Shown one piece after another: positions 1 through 10,299 of a DNA stretch of 64,000 nucleotides (positions are counted from its first letter, which is position 1; the number at the start of each line of letters is the position of its first letter). The DNA comes from Bacillus sp. ISL-37 (GTDB taxonomy: Bacteria; Bacillota; Bacilli; Bacillales; Cytobacillaceae). The notes under the pieces were generated by a model that saw only the letters and a program-made list of their open reading frames with translations, had not been told where the DNA came from and searched no databases. The position numbers and the translations under genes are program-made. The stretch is from NCBI RefSeq assembly GCF_018613315.1, contig NZ_JAGGQL010000016.1:62001-126000 (forward strand). Direction: 5' to 3'.

Positions 1-2952
1 GATTTTCCAGCGGGAAGAATGTCTTGTAATATCTTCCCCCAGTCCCGGATGAAGGGAAACCTCACTTCCCCTGATGTAGTCACAATCCTGGTGGCGGATA
101 ACCGCTGGGCCAATCCAGTCAATAAAGCCCGAAGCTGACGCCCTTAAATATTCATCCAGCAGCCAGTCAGGATGGCTTGCCTCGTCCTGCCATTTACTGA
201 TCGTTTTTTCAGCATCCTTGACCGATCCTATCAAGTACAGCTTTTCCTTGGCACGCGTCAAGGCAACGTATAGTACTCTCATTTCCTCTGCCAGCATTTC
301 CATCTTATGCTTGCGCTTGAAGGCCAACTGCGGCAAGGAAGGATAGGAAATTCGCTTCTCAGGATTGATATATTTTGCCGCGAAACCAAACTCTTTATCG
401 AGCATGTAGAATTTCTTCAGGTCCATCGTATTGAAATTGCGGGCCAGACCGGCAACGAAGACTACCGGGAACTCAAGTCCCTTGCTGCTGTGGATCGTCA
501 TGATCCTGACGACATCTTCCTGTTCTCCAAGAGCCCTGGCGGCACCCAGGTCGTCGCCTCGCTCCCTCATCCGCTCAATGAATCGCAAAAAGCGGAACAA
601 GCCGCGGAAACTCGTTGCTTCATATTGTCTCGCGCGATCATATAATGCTCGCAAGTTTGCCTGGCGTTGCTTGCCTCCTGGCATCCCGCCGGCAAAATCG
701 AAGAAACGGGTTTCCCTGTATAATTGCCAGATCAAATCAGATACAGAACCCTGTCTTGCTGAAGTCCTCCAGCTCTTTAAGCTTTCGAAGAAGCGACTTG
801 TCTTCTCATGCAATTCTTCATTTTCCGGCAACGGCTTTTGAAGGCAGAATGCTGTCAATGCCTCATAGAAAGAACCGCGTTTCTGGCTGACCCTGATGAT
901 GGCAAGCTCTTCTTCATCCAGTCCGACAATCGGGGATCTCAGGACTGCAGCCAGAGGGATATCCTGATAAGGATTGTCGATCACCTTCAACAAGGAAATC
1001 ATGATCGCTACCTCTGTTGCCTGGAAATAACCAGTGGAAAGGTTTGCGTAAATCGGGATGCCCTGCTGCTTGAACTCCTCCATGATTTGCGGCGCCCATG
1101 TCATCGAGCGGAGGAGTATGACGATATCACGGTAGTTGACGGGTTTTGATGTCTTAGTCTTTGGGTTGTAAACACCCCGACGCTCTTCTACCATATCCTT
1201 AATATGCTTCGCCATCAGCCTTGCTTCGAGCTGGGATTGTTCCAGGTCGTCTGCGTCGAATTCATCTGCTGCCGTTTCGCTATCTTCCCCAGGGTCACTT
1301 TCTGATGATGCGCCCTCGCTTTTATCAATCAAGAGCAGCTCCACAGGGAACTCGTCATCTTCAGGATATGGCGCTCCTTTTTTCAGCTCAGCATTCTCAT
1401 CGTAATGAATCTCGCCCACCTTGATGCCCATGATTTGCTTGAATAAATAATTGGTCCCATCAAGAACCTCCCTGCGGCTCCGGAAGTTCTTGGCAAGGTC
1501 TATTTTCAATCCTGTTCCTTCGCCATTCGATGTGAACCTGTTGTATTTACCCAGGAACAGATTAGGTTCAGCAAGACGGAACTTGTAGATCGACTGCTTT
1601 ACATCACCAACCATGAACAAGTTTCCTGATGTCTCCCCTTCAGCTGTCACAAGCTGGAGGATCGCTTCCTGTACCATGTTCGTATCCTGGTATTCATCCA
1701 CGAGCACTTCCTTGAATTTATTGCGATAGGCGAGTGCTGCTTCAGAAGGTTTAGATTCACCTGCAGGGAATTCTTCCTCCGAATCCGATTTTGCTGTAAG
1801 AATCTCCAATGTATAATGCTCAAGGTCCGAGAAATCAACAAGGCCACGCTCCTGCTTCATTTCTCCAAACCGGTGCGAGAATTCTTTTACAAGATCAATC
1901 AGAACAGCGATCAATGGCTTCATTTCCTGCATATCCCTCAGAAAGCTTTCAGGTTTTCGTGAAAATAATTCCCCTCTCAAATCCTGGACGATTTTCTTTG
2001 CCCGGTCTCGGAGTTTGGCCGCCTTATCTACAAGATCCTTGTTGAAATCATCGCCGCGGCATGTTTTCGCCCTGCCAAAATTGGCCAATTGGATAGCCTC
2101 ATAAAGCTCTCCCCATGATCGGTCTTTTGCAGCAAGCAAAGTATCAATCACATGAAGGTCTTCAGTGAAATTAACTGCCCTTGGAGCAGGGCCCCCAGGC
2201 ATTTTGGTGATCTCCATCCCTTTTTCAAGAAGCTGGTTCGCCCCCTGGAGCTGGAGCTCAATATCCGCAATGAGCACTTTCATGAAGGGCAGGTTCTCAA
2301 TCGCCGTGCTGCCTGCTGCATCATACATTGAAACGATTGAATCAAGATAGGCATCAGGAGAAGGATTGGATCTAGCAAAATCAAAAAGGTCAACAATGAT
2401 ATCCTTCAAACCTTCATCGGTGCGGTCATTCGTGAACGCATCCACCAGGTTGAAAAAGTGCTGGTTATCTGCCTTTCCGTATTCTTCTTCGAAAAGGTCC
2501 TCAATCACTTCGTCACGAAGCAGCTGCCCTTCGGTTTCATCAGCAATCCTGAAACCTGGGTCCACATCGATTAGGTAATAATATTTTCTGATCACTTCAA
2601 GACAGAAGGAGTGGAGTGTTGAAATAGACGCTCTGTTCAAGAGACTAAGCTGCTTTTTCAAATGAGTCGAAGCCGGGTTGCTGTCGATTGCTTTTTCGAG
2701 CGCTTCCCCTATCCTGTGTCGCATTTCAGCCGCCGAGGCATTGGTGAATGTCACGACGAGCAATTCATCAACATCAATCGGATTGCTTTCCGAAGTGATT
2801 TTCTTAATGATTCTTTCAACAAGCACCGCAGTTTTTCCTGACCCTGCTGCCGCTGCGACAAGGATATCCTGTCCCGATGCCATGATCGCCTTCCACTGGT
2901 CTTCCGTCCACGTTGCCCCTTCCGGTACTGGCGGTATATTTGTTTTAGCCAA
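1..2952 (-). CDS. addA: ATP-dependent helicase/nuclease subunit A, AddA (C-terminus outside window)
   Basis: AddA is the UvrD-like helicase and nuclease subunit of the AddAB enzyme, the RecBCD counterpart of Firmicutes, which resects double-strand breaks for RecA. The reverse strand is open from base 2952 to the window edge (984 codons of about 1240). The start is a TTG at 2950-2952 that overlaps the end of addB by 8 bp and follows a GAGGAGGAAGAGG ribosome-binding site; the protein begins (M)[11 protein letters not shown]. Visible helicase motifs are Walker [13 protein letters not shown] near residue 37, [30 protein letters not shown] and the late helicase motif [15 protein letters not shown]. 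The C-terminal RecB-type nuclease domain lies beyond the window. The identity is secure. The gene is translationally coupled to addB. Confidence 0.96.
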   Translation of the reverse strand, partial: MAKTNIPPVPEGATWTEDQWKAIMASGQDILVAAAAGSGKTAVLVERIIKKITSESNPIDVDELLVVTFTNASAAEMRHRIGEALEKAIDSNPASTHLKKQLSLLNRASISTLHSFCLEVIRKYYYLIDVDPGFRIADETEGQLLRDEVIEDLFEEEYGKADNQHFFNLVDAFTNDRTDEGLKDIIVDLFDFARSNPSPDAYLDSIVSMYDAAGSTAIENLPFMKVLIADIELQLQGANQLLEKGMEITKMPGGPAPRAVNFTEDLHVIDTLLAAKDRSWGELYEAIQLANFGRAKTCRGDDFNKDLVDKAAKLRDRAKKIVQDLRGELFSRKPESFLRDMQEMKPLIAVLIDLVKEFSHRFGEMKQERGLVDFSDLEHYTLEILTAKSDSEEEFPAGESKPSEAALAYRNKFKEVLVDEYQDTNMVQEAILQLVTAEGETSGNLFMVGDVKQSIYKFRLAEPNLFLGKYNRFTSNGEGTGLKIDLAKNFRSRREVLDGTNYLFKQIMGIKVGEIHYDENAELKKGAPYPEDDEFPVELLLIDKSEGASSESDPGEDSETAADEFDADDLEQSQLEARLMAKHIKDMVEERRGVYNPKTKTSKPVNYRDIVILLRSMTWAPQIMEEFKQQGIPIYANLSTGYFQATEVAIMISLLKVIDNPYQDIPLAAVLRSPIVGLDEEELAIIRVSQKRGSFYEALTAFCLQKPLPENEELHEKTSRFFESLKSWRTSARQGSVSDLIWQLYRETRFFDFAGGMPGGKQRQANLRALYDRARQYEATSFRGLFRFLRFIERMRERGDDLGAARALGEQEDVVRIMTIHSSKGLEFPVVFVAGLARNFNTMDLKKFYMLDKEFGFAAKYINPEKRISYPSLPQLAFKRKHKMEMLAEEMRVLYVALTRAKEKLYLIGSVKDAEKTISKWQDEASHPDWLLDEYLRASASGFIDWIGPAVIRHQDCDYIRGSEVSLHPGLGEDITRHSSRWKI

Positions 2953-5900
2953 GATCCTCTTCCTCCTCTCTCATTGATGCTAGAATATCCAGTTTCTTAA
3001 GTTCTTCTAATCTATCATTTCCTCCAGGCAAGCCATCATTTGCCTTAATGCCTTGATCTTCCCGGAGCGACGCTAGCAAATCTTCTTTTTTAATGACTGG
3101 AAGCTTCCTGAAATCATTCGATTCCACTCCCTGGTCAAACTGGCAGACCGGCTTGAAGGAACAGAATGTACATGGTGCCCTGTCCTTTAGCTTATACGGC
3201 GCAACATCGACGATTCCGCTGACAATCCTGTTGCCGGTCTCCACATACTTATGGCGCACAAATTGCCGCAAATGGTCAAAGTCTTCTCTGCTGGCCACTT
3301 TTGAGCTTTTCAGCAGGCTTCCATCCTTTTTAAAACCTGCAGAAATAATCTGCGAACTGCCTGTATCCAGTCCCTTGTCCATCATCCTGATGACATTCTC
3401 ATCGCTGAGCAGCAATCCATTCATTTTAAAGCGTTTGAGGATTTCCTCTTCTATTTCATCAAGAGTCAGCATTTTCGATGCGTTGACAATAGGGTTATGG
3501 ACATGGAAATACAGGACTCCCGCCGGGTCAGCAGCCTTGCCGACCAACATTGGCGAATGAGTGATGATGATATCCAGGTAGGTGAGCATCTGAAGGGCCA
3601 CACCATAATAAACCTCCGTCAGATTGACATCCTTCACGCTGGATTTATAATCGACGACCCGCAGGTACATTCCCTTGTCGTCCTCTGCTTTATCGACGCG
3701 GTCAATCCGGCCCATCAGTTCCATCCTGGTCCCATTTTTCAGCGAAAAAGCAAGCGGCGGCAGTTTTCCCTGGCGGCCGAAGCCAAGCTCCAGGCCTACA
3801 GGTGAAAATCCGCTTACCTTGGCATGCTCACTTAAAACAAGCGACGCGCGACTGATGATATTCTGCAGCTTCTGCCTGATATAATGATGTCTGTTCGAAC
3901 TCATCAAGATCTCATTCTGCAGTTTAGGAGCCAGCTTTTGGACTGCATCCCTTGCCAGTTCTTCCGCCTGGGCTCTTGTAAGCTGGGCCCAGCTGAGGTT
4001 TTGCTGCATTACGGTCTCAGCAATTTCCTTCAACGCAGCGTGGAACAGATCACCGATATCCGGAGCCTCAAGACGGAAGATCTGGCGGTCACGGAGCTTC
4101 AAGCCATGCTGAACGTAGTGTGAGAATGGGCAGCTATTGAACAATTCCATCCTTGATACACTGGCCTGAATTTCATCACCGTATAGCTCCTTTGTGACTT
4201 CTTCGGACAACTGCTTCGTCCTGTTTTCGTAAAATAGGCTTGAAAGAACCTTGCGTGCAGTATCAGCCCATTGATGATTGTTTAAATAATAATCGTACAC
4301 ATCCCACCAAAAATCATAGACTGGATAATTGCGCTTCTTCAATTGAAGCTGGGATGTCAGATAAGACAGAGCAACGTTTTCTCCAGCTGCGTACTCTATT
4401 TGCTCCTCTTCCGGCAATTCCGATGGATCTGGCAGGAAGAAGTGCGATTGATGTTCAGGGAAAAGATCAGAAATCCTCTTAATAAATGAAGATGGCATCA
4501 AAGCTTTCCCTTCTTCATTGGCTATAGGGTAACTGATATACAGCTGTTCCGATGGCGTCACAAATGCCTTATAAGCAATGAAGTTTTCGTCCAGCAGCTT
4601 CGTGCGGCTGCTTGGGGCAAGCTTTATGCCTTTTGACTGCAAAAGCTCCCGGTCATCATCCGCAAAAATTCCCTCCTCCGACATCTTCGCCGGCAAAACA
4701 CCTTCATTGACACCGATCACAAATGCGACCTTAACATCGGCAAGCCTTGTCTTTTCAAGGTCGGCAACCAATATCTGGTCAATTGCCGGTGGAATGAGTG
4801 AGAACCTTAAAGATTCAAAGCCAGCATCAAGAATCGTCACGAACTTTTTAGGCGCAACTTTTGTGTCACCAAGCATCTCGACGAATTGATCAAGCAGGTT
4901 GATCACTGCATTCCAGGCCTGCTCATGCTCTCTCGCCTCTACCAGCTTGCCTTCCTGTTCAGCCGCCATTCTCCATGCTTCGAGCTTAGCCGGAATATCA
5001 AGCTCTTCCATGAATAAATAGACTGCTTCCGAAAGCTTCCTTCCCGTGTCAGCGCGCTTCAAGCGGCGGGCCATCCGCAGCAGCGGAGAAGTAATCAACA
5101 GTCGCAGATCATTCAGTTCCTGTTCTGTCTGTTTTTCTGCATCCGTCTGGGCCACACTGTCATACTCAAGGCCGCGGATCCTTCGGTATTTCCAACGTTC
5201 TTTTTTCGTCCATTTAACCCCCTGGATGCCATATGCAAGTACATAGTTCTCCAGCACATCCATCTGTTCGCGCATCTTGTTCAGATTAACGCCATCCGGG
5301 AACAATAAGTCCGTTTTTACAGCCCGGAAAATCGGTTCATATCTCCAGTTACCCAATACCGTTTCAAGGCTGGAACGAACCAGCTCAATCAATGGATGAT
5401 GAAGCATATTCCGCTTCTGGTCGATAAAGTATGGAAGCCCATAATCATCAAAGATCGTTTCAAGCACTTCGCGATATTCGCTGCCTCTCATCAAAACCGC
5501 AATATCACGGTAACGGTAACCATTATCTCTTGCCAGCCCAAGAATCTTGCGCGCAACTCCTTCAAGTTCTGCCCTTCTGTTGGCAGCTTGGGCGATATGG
5601 ATCGCAGCCTCTCCGTTATATTTAACGGCAGGCCTGGAATCAAATTCTCTTTCAAGGTGCTGAAGGGATTCATCCTGCCAACGTCTCTGCTCTGTCAACA
5701 CGACGTCTTCTTCCAGCTCATAGCCCCTTGTCCTAATCATGTCATACAGTGTTGAGCAGGTTTCTCCAGTTATCCTGAATAAATGCAGTTCGTCAGGCTG
5801 AGCCTCTTTAAATCCCTGGTCGACGGGCAGCGTAATCGTCACCCTTTTACATGTGCCGATCAGCTGGTCAATAATCATCAATTCAAGGGGAGTGAAGCTG

Positions 5901-6520
5901 TAAAAACCATCGATGTATACTTCCGCATTTTTCAAATATTGTGAGGCCGGGATTTTCTCGGCAAGCAGTTTAAAGTAATCCTCTGAATCGATATATTTGC
6001 CGAATAGTTCATCTTCAAATTGACGATAGACTAACTCAATATCATGGACTTTATCCTTCAGCGCTTTATTGCCTGCAGAGCTTTCTTCCATTTTTCCAGT
6101 GAGCTCATCCGGGTTAATCGCATAGCGTTTGAACTCAATCAGCATCTGCTCCATCTGCTGGACAAATCCATTTTTATCCGCTGCCTTTTGGAAGATTTTC
6201 AAATCATCTTTTTTATCCTCAATGATCTTGCGGATCATCATGCTGATCCCGACGCTGTCCAAATGCTGGCGAGTATATCCGCCTGTTTCCTGCAGGATTC
6301 TCCAGGCAAGGCGCGGAAAGCTGAATACCTGCGCCCTAATCATCCCCCCAAGCTCAGGGTCAGTGGACAATCTGTATTCGGAAAGGAATGACATTTGTTC
6401 AGGAACAAGATAAACTACCGGATCCCCCTGCGGGTCGGAAATGAGCCTGTCCTTGATTTCATTTATGATCATCTCGGTCTTGCCGCTTCCCGAGCGCCCG
6501 AGTACTAAACGTACAGACAT
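2945..6520 (-). CDS. addB: ATP-dependent helicase/deoxyribonuclease subunit B, AddB
   Basis: This 1191-residue protein is the second subunit of the AddAB break-resection enzyme and matches the family length. A Walker A motif, GRSGSGKT, lies at residues 8-15; in B. subtilis AddB this site serves Chi recognition more than unwinding. Near the C-terminus is a RecB-type nuclease core (GRIDRVD, then VVDYKSS). Cysteines in [12 protein letters not shown] and in [13 protein letters not shown] fit the four-cysteine iron-sulfur staple of AddB. The ATG at 6520 follows AGAAAGGGGAAGTCAG. addA starts inside the last codons of addB, so the two form one operon. The leader carries a terminator-like hairpin, described separately. 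Confidence 0.97.
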   Translation of the reverse strand: MSVRLVLGRSGSGKTEMIINEIKDRLISDPQGDPVVYLVPEQMSFLSEYRLSTDPELGGMIRAQVFSFPRLAWRILQETGGYTRQHLDSVGISMMIRKIIEDKKDDLKIFQKAADKNGFVQQMEQMLIEFKRYAINPDELTGKMEESSAGNKALKDKVHDIELVYRQFEDELFGKYIDSEDYFKLLAEKIPASQYLKNAEVYIDGFYSFTPLELMIIDQLIGTCKRVTITLPVDQGFKEAQPDELHLFRITGETCSTLYDMIRTRGYELEEDVVLTEQRRWQDESLQHLEREFDSRPAVKYNGEAAIHIAQAANRRAELEGVARKILGLARDNGYRYRDIAVLMRGSEYREVLETIFDDYGLPYFIDQKRNMLHHPLIELVRSSLETVLGNWRYEPIFRAVKTDLLFPDGVNLNKMREQMDVLENYVLAYGIQGVKWTKKERWKYRRIRGLEYDSVAQTDAEKQTEQELNDLRLLITSPLLRMARRLKRADTGRKLSEAVYLFMEELDIPAKLEAWRMAAEQEGKLVEAREHEQAWNAVINLLDQFVEMLGDTKVAPKKFVTILDAGFESLRFSLIPPAIDQILVADLEKTRLADVKVAFVIGVNEGVLPAKMSEEGIFADDDRELLQSKGIKLAPSSRTKLLDENFIAYKAFVTPSEQLYISYPIANEEGKALMPSSFIKRISDLFPEHQSHFFLPDPSELPEEEQIEYAAGENVALSYLTSQLQLKKRNYPVYDFWWDVYDYYLNNHQWADTARKVLSSLFYENRTKQLSEEVTKELYGDEIQASVSRMELFNSCPFSHYVQHGLKLRDRQIFRLEAPDIGDLFHAALKEIAETVMQQNLSWAQLTRAQAEELARDAVQKLAPKLQNEILMSSNRHHYIRQKLQNIISRASLVLSEHAKVSGFSPVGLELGFGRQGKLPPLAFSLKNGTRMELMGRIDRVDKAEDDKGMYLRVVDYKSSVKDVNLTEVYYGVALQMLTYLDIIITHSPMLVGKAADPAGVLYFHVHNPIVNASKMLTLDEIEEEILKRFKMNGLLLSDENVIRMMDKGLDTGSSQIISAGFKKDGSLLKSSKVASREDFDHLRQFVRHKYVETGNRIVSGIVDVAPYKLKDRAPCTFCSFKPVCQFDQGVESNDFRKLPVIKKEDLLASLREDQGIKANDGLPGGNDRLEELKKLDILASMREEEEDLG

Positions 6521-6571
6521 CTGACTTCCCCTTTCTCTCTTAAAATATCTATCTCTGTATCACTTTTAAAA

Positions 6572-6602
6572 TTGAAAAAGGCGCTTCATATTCATGCGCC
6601 TT
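6572..6602 (-). terminator. terminator-like hairpin in the addB leader
   Basis: Read on the minus strand, AAGGCGC pairs with GCGCCTT across an 11-nt loop and is followed by TTTTTCAATTTT. It lies 52 bp upstream of the addB start, between addB and the divergent MFS gene. No leftward gene upstream would need it. A TATAAT hexamer with a weak -35 lies about 40 bp further upstream on the same strand, so the hairpin would interrupt the addB leader transcript. Attenuation is an inference. Confidence 0.5.
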
Positions 6603-6746
6603 CTACATACCAAACGATTGTTCTATATATCATTCATTATACCTTTTTTTCAGGCCATTTTGGAAGCAGGAAGCCCGTTAATTTTTGCCAAAACAACCTG
6701 CAAAATCAGCGGTGGCTTCATATGTTAGTGATGGCAGGTGATATAC

Positions 6747-7901
6747 ATGAAATCCATGTCCTTTTTTTACAAGGCTTCCATCTTACTGACAATTTGCGCC
6801 ATCATGGTCGCAAGCAATATTTATACGCTGATTCCCATTTATTCCGTTCTTGCCGATGACCTATTGATCGCCGAATCCCACGTTGTCCTGGCCGGAGGGC
6901 TATTTACTTTTTTCTATGCCTGCGGACTGCTTTCATTCGGGCCGGTATCCGATTTCAAAGGCAGAAGGAAAATCCTTGTGTCCGGACTTTTGGCCTCTGC
7001 ACTAACGACACTGGCAGTCGGCTTTTCTGACGGATCTCTCAGTTTGTGGATCGCCCGTTCGCTCCAGGGAATCACTCTGGCTACCTTCGCTTCAGTTGCT
7101 TTCGCCTACTCCTATGATGTATTCAATTTTCGGCAGAGGACCATCCTTGTTGTACTGATCAATACTGGATTTTTGATTGCTGGAATATTCGGGCAGGTTG
7201 CCAGTGACTTTCTGGCCGATGTTTTTTCCTGGAATAGCGTCTTCTTTTTCTTCTCAGCTGTCTATTTTATTCTGTTTGCTGCTGCTTTTTTCCTGCTGAA
7301 AGAATCACCAAAACAGACGGTAGAAAGCAAGCCTTTATGGAGAATCTTTTTTCAATTGTTAAAAGAGCCTCGGTTGATGAAATGCTATAGTATTTCATTC
7401 TCACTATTGTTTGCGATTATCGCTTTCTATGATGCAATTGGCCGTTATTTTAACGGTCCTGAATCAGACCTGCTGATGATCCGGCTTGTTGGATTGATTG
7501 GCGCTTCTCTTTCCCTCTTCACAGGTAAACTGATGGATCGATGGGGCGAGTTGCGGACATTGATGTTCGGATTGGCCATCGGGTCAACAAGCGCGCTCCT
7601 GCTGCTTTTCTTCCATTCTACCGGAGCTTTGATTTTCTTCTCCATCTTTTTTGTTTCATCGATTTCACTCGTCATCCCGACCGTCATTACCTTGATTGGC
7701 TTTTACGGCAGCAGCCAGCGGGCAAAAGCATTGTCGCTCTATTCGTTTATCCTGCTGACCGGCGCCAGTCTTGCTCCCCCAGTTGCGGCCCTTTTGCCAT
7801 TCAGCGGAGTCATGATTCTTTTGTCTTCACTCTTCTCTGTTAATATCGGACTTTGCATATTAATTCAAAGAAAGGCATATCAGTCAGCAGATGCTGGCTG
7901 A
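6747..7901 (+). CDS. MFS transporter (drug:H+ antiporter-like)
   Basis: This is a 384-residue, highly hydrophobic protein with about 12 predicted membrane segments. The loop between TM2 and TM3 reads GPVSDFKGRRKILV, the major-facilitator signature, and a second cytoplasmic motif, GKLMDRWGELR, follows in the C-terminal half. I chose ATG 6747 because AGGTG sits 6 bp upstream; a GTG at 6738 is in frame but has no ribosome-binding site. It is a single-gene unit that ends inside a bidirectional terminator, which overlaps its last codons. The substrate cannot be read from sequence. Efflux of a small drug-like molecule is typical of this subfamily but is not shown here. Confidence 0.85.
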   Translation: MKSMSFFYKASILLTICAIMVASNIYTLIPIYSVLADDLLIAESHVVLAGGLFTFFYACGLLSFGPVSDFKGRRKILVSGLLASALTTLAVGFSDGSLSLWIARSLQGITLATFASVAFAYSYDVFNFRQRTILVVLINTGFLIAGIFGQVASDFLADVFSWNSVFFFFSAVYFILFAAAFFLLKESPKQTVESKPLWRIFFQLLKEPRLMKCYSISFSLLFAIIAFYDAIGRYFNGPESDLLMIRLVGLIGASLSLFTGKLMDRWGELRTLMFGLAIGSTSALLLLFFHSTGALIFFSIFFVSSISLVIPTVITLIGFYGSSQRAKALSLYSFILLTGASLAPPVAALLPFSGVMILLSSLFSVNIGLCILIQRKAYQSADAG

Positions 7902-7912
7902 TATGCCTTTCT
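7871..7912. terminator. bidirectional terminator (MFS gene / acyl-CoA ligase)
   Basis: A long stem of about 15 bp (AAAGGCATATCAG pairing with CTGATATGCCTTT) has T-rich tracts on both sides. The stop codon of the MFS gene lies within the hairpin, and the acyl-CoA ligase on the other strand ends 7 bp away. Confidence 0.85.
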
Positions 7913-7918
7913 TTTATT

Positions 7919-9436
7919 TTAGCTGACAGGCTTTTGGTCGGAAGCAGACAACGCATCTTCTTTCAGTTGCTTTTTATCAATTTTGCCTACATGTGTCTTC
8001 GGCATTTGGCCAATGGTATAGATCACTTTCGGTACTTTATAACCGCCCAGCTTCTGCCTGCAATGCTTTTTGGCTTCCTGCTCCCCCAAATCGGCTCCTT
8101 CTTCAAGAACAATGAAGGCAGTCACTACCTCTCCCCACTTTTCATCCGGTATGCCGACCACAGCAGCCTCGCGAATAGAAGGATGGGAACAGAGCCAGTG
8201 CTCAATTTCGAGGGGATAGACATTTTCGCCACCCGTAATGATCAGCTCTTTTTTCCGGCCGACAATATAGTAATAGCCATCTCTATCTCTTTTCGCCAGG
8301 TCGCCTGTATAGAGCCAGCCATCCTTCAATGTGTCTTCGGTCGCGTTCTTATTTTTCCAGTAAAAAGAAAATGCATGATTCCCCTGGATGGCGAGTTCAC
8401 CGACCTCATCCGCTCCAGTCTCGTTGCCGTCTTCATGCAGGATCCTGATATTATGGAACAACATCGGTTTGCCGACTGAGCCTCTTTTTACATCCGCCTC
8501 TGAAGGGTCTATGTAAAAATTATTCGGGCCAGCTTCTGTCAGGCCATAGCCCTCCTTGAAGGCAATACCCTTCTGTTTGTAAGCTTCATAAATTTCGAGC
8601 GGGCATGGGGCTCCCCCTGATAAAAATAGCTTTATATCCTTGAATACTGCCTTATGAAAGGAATCCGATTTTACAAGCATATGGTGCATCGTCGGGACAA
8701 ACAGGACGATCGTGCACTTATGCTCAATTAAATTCTTAATCGCACTTTCCGGTGTAAAATCATTGGCCAGGACGACGGTGCCCCCTGCCATCAGGATCGG
8801 AACGGAAAGAGCATTCAGCCCTCCCGTGTGGAATAATGGTAAATATGTTACCGTTCGGTCTTCATTCGTCAGATTCCAGCTGGTAATCGTCGAAATGCTA
8901 TTCCAGATGATTGCCCGATGTGACAGAACCGCTCCTTTTGGTTTGCCGGTGGTCCCGCCTGTATAAATCATTGCCAGAGGGTCTTCCTCATCCAAATCCA
9001 TTTCACGCTGGCCGGCGAATTGCTCAATCAGCCTCGAGAATCGGGTACCATTTATTTGAATGCAGCGATTTTCCTCAGTCCAGATCATCGTCACTTCTTT
9101 TGTAAAACTTGAATGGAACGCAAGGATCGAGGGTTCACAATCTTTTATAATAAAGGCTAATTCATCGATAGATAGCCTCCAGTTCAACGGCACGAAAATG
9201 GCACCGATCTTTCCACAGGCAAACAGCAAATCAAAATAACAGATTCCATTTGGCGCGAGCAAGGCTATTCTGTCTCCCTTTTTTACCCCTTCTGTTTCCA
9301 GCCACGCTGCGATCGCTTTAGCCCGATCATTGACTTCCCTGTACGACCAGTCCTGACCTGTCCCTGCATCGATAATCGCAGCGGCCTTCGGGGTCAAACT
9401 TGCTCTTTTTTCAAGCCAATCGAGCTCCCACCTCAC
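7919..9436 (-). CDS. AMP-dependent acyl-CoA synthetase
   Basis: This adenylate-forming ligase converts a carboxylic acid, ATP and CoA into acyl-CoA. It has the ATP loop [12 protein letters not shown], the GYGLTEAGP motif, YTGDLAKRDRDGY, and the C-terminal lysine motif KTHVGKIDKKQL. I prefer GTG 9436 (505 aa, starting VRWELDWLEKRA), which follows AGAGGGAGAG. The upstream ATG at 9460 has no ribosome-binding site and would lie almost at the predicted transcription start. The promoter carries the same paired heptamer as livK, which links this gene to the liv/ketosynthase operon. It may activate the compound imported by that transporter (inference). The substrate class, medium or long chain or aromatic, is not determined by sequence. 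Confidence 0.88.
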   Translation of the reverse strand: MRWELDWLEKRASLTPKAAAIIDAGTGQDWSYREVNDRAKAIAAWLETEGVKKGDRIALLAPNGICYFDLLFACGKIGAIFVPLNWRLSIDELAFIIKDCEPSILAFHSSFTKEVTMIWTEENRCIQINGTRFSRLIEQFAGQREMDLDEEDPLAMIYTGGTTGKPKGAVLSHRAIIWNSISTITSWNLTNEDRTVTYLPLFHTGGLNALSVPILMAGGTVVLANDFTPESAIKNLIEHKCTIVLFVPTMHHMLVKSDSFHKAVFKDIKLFLSGGAPCPLEIYEAYKQKGIAFKEGYGLTEAGPNNFYIDPSEADVKRGSVGKPMLFHNIRILHEDGNETGADEVGELAIQGNHAFSFYWKNKNATEDTLKDGWLYTGDLAKRDRDGYYYIVGRKKELIITGGENVYPLEIEHWLCSHPSIREAAVVGIPDEKWGEVVTAFIVLEEGADLGEQEAKKHCRQKLGGYKVPKVIYTIGQMPKTHVGKIDKKQLKEDALSASDQKPVS

Positions 9437-9469
9437 CGCAATCTCTCCCTCTCTCGTCATGATGGGTTT

Positions 9470-9502
9470 ATTTTAGGAAATGGGAGTTACAGGATAGTTA
9501 CA
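9470..9502 (-). promoter_or_regulatory. SARP-type promoter: paired TGTAACT heptamers and -10 of the acyl-CoA ligase
   Basis: On the minus strand two TGTAACT heptamers lie at 9502-9496 and 9491-9485 (4 bp apart, 11-bp period). Nine bp later comes TAAAAT at 9475-9470. The livK promoter has the identical heptamers, spacing and -10 distance. There is no consensus -35 at 17 bp, as expected for an activator-dependent promoter. Confidence 0.75.
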
Positions 9503-9506
9503 TAAG

Positions 9507-9536
9507 CAAAAAACACCACAGCATCAGCTATGGTGT
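9507..9536 (-). terminator. Rho-independent terminator of the small gene at 9544
   Basis: On the minus strand ACACCATAGC pairs with GCTGTGGTGT around a TGAT loop, followed by TTTTTTG. It separates the 9544-9879 gene from the acyl-CoA ligase promoter. Confidence 0.85.
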
Positions 9537-9543
9537 CAAGATT

Positions 9544-9879
9544 TTATAAGCCACTTAACTCTTCTTCCGTAAATATCCCCATGCTTTTCACATGATTCCT
9601 GGCTTCAGCATCACCCAGTTTGTAGACCATCGCGTAAATTTCCTTCATCGCAAAGTCATATTCAGCATGTTCACGGTCTGGGTCCTTGAAAGGATGCAGA
9701 TGGGAATTTCCGTATGTTGCCCAGTCTGCTTTATAGTTTATCTCCAAGTATTCGCGCAGATCCTTGATTTCTTCTCCTGTCGCGAACAACGTGAATAAAT
9801 GGCCCTCCGGCTCAGCCGGCGTGTCCAGGACCTCGCCGCTTTCTATATTAAAGTAGTACTTCTGCTTTGTTTCTTCCAT
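9544..9879 (-). CDS. conserved hypothetical protein (111 aa)
   Basis: I do not recognise this family. It is a soluble, acidic protein rich in Asp, Glu and aromatics, without signal peptide or membrane segment, starting MEETKQKYYFNIESGEV. I chose ATG 9879, which follows GAGGTG; an in-frame start at 9909 lacks a ribosome-binding site. It lies between the acyl-CoA ligase and the SDR operon on the same strand and has its own terminator. It therefore looks like a separate unit, or a weakly read-through tail of the SDR operon. The codon pattern looks like real coding sequence. No function is proposed. Confidence 0.7.
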   Translation of the reverse strand: MEETKQKYYFNIESGEVLDTPAEPEGHLFTLFATGEEIKDLREYLEINYKADWATYGNSHLHPFKDPDREHAEYDFAMKEIYAMVYKLGDAEARNHVKSMGIFTEEELSGL

Positions 9880-10130
9880 GTACAGCACCTCATTCTTTTT
9901 TAATACCATTTACCACTTTTAGAGGGAAGTTAACCTTAAAGTGATGATTGGTGGATGCAAAAAGTGGAGATAGGCTACGGAATAGGGAGTGTGCCATTTA
10001 TAGAGATTAAGTAATTTTAATACCAATTGGCATGACCTGTTGAAGCAATTTTATTAACAGTGGGGAGGTTTTTTCGCTGCTCGGAGGGTTTGAAACGGAT
10101 TTACCTACGCTTAGCTCGAATATTTCTACG

Positions 10131-10236
10131 GTTGAGAGATTTATCTCCAGTTGAGAGAGTTTTCTCCGGTTGAAAGAGATTTTTCTCCAGTTTAAGAGAG
10201 ATTTTTCTCCAGTTGGTATCATTTTATCTACGGTTG
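10131..10236. repeat. tandem palindromic repeat array, 19-22 bp units, about 5 copies
   Basis: Units begin GTTGAGAGA or GTTGAAAGAGA and end TCTCCA or TCTCCG, so each can form a short GAGA/TCTC hairpin. Copies diverge at the right end. The array is flanked by two related GCTCRAATAT segments. The remaining 9880-10265 spacer holds no other gene that I can support. Confidence 0.8.
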
Positions 10237-10267
10237 GCTCAAATATATTCCTCCCCTTCTTACCCAA

Positions 10268-10295
10268 AATAAAAAAGCGCATCGAGTGCGCTTTT
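10268..10295 (-). terminator. terminator of the liv/ketosynthase/SDR operon
   Basis: On the minus strand AAAAGCGCA, a CTCGA loop and TGCGCTTTTTT follow just after the SDR stop codon. This marks the end of the long operon. Confidence 0.88.
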
Positions 10296-10299
10296 ACAG

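Noticed and set aside
10007-10282. 91-residue open frame on the minus strand
   Set aside because: It is the translation of the GTTGAGAGA tandem repeats, has no ribosome-binding site and ends in low-complexity sequence.
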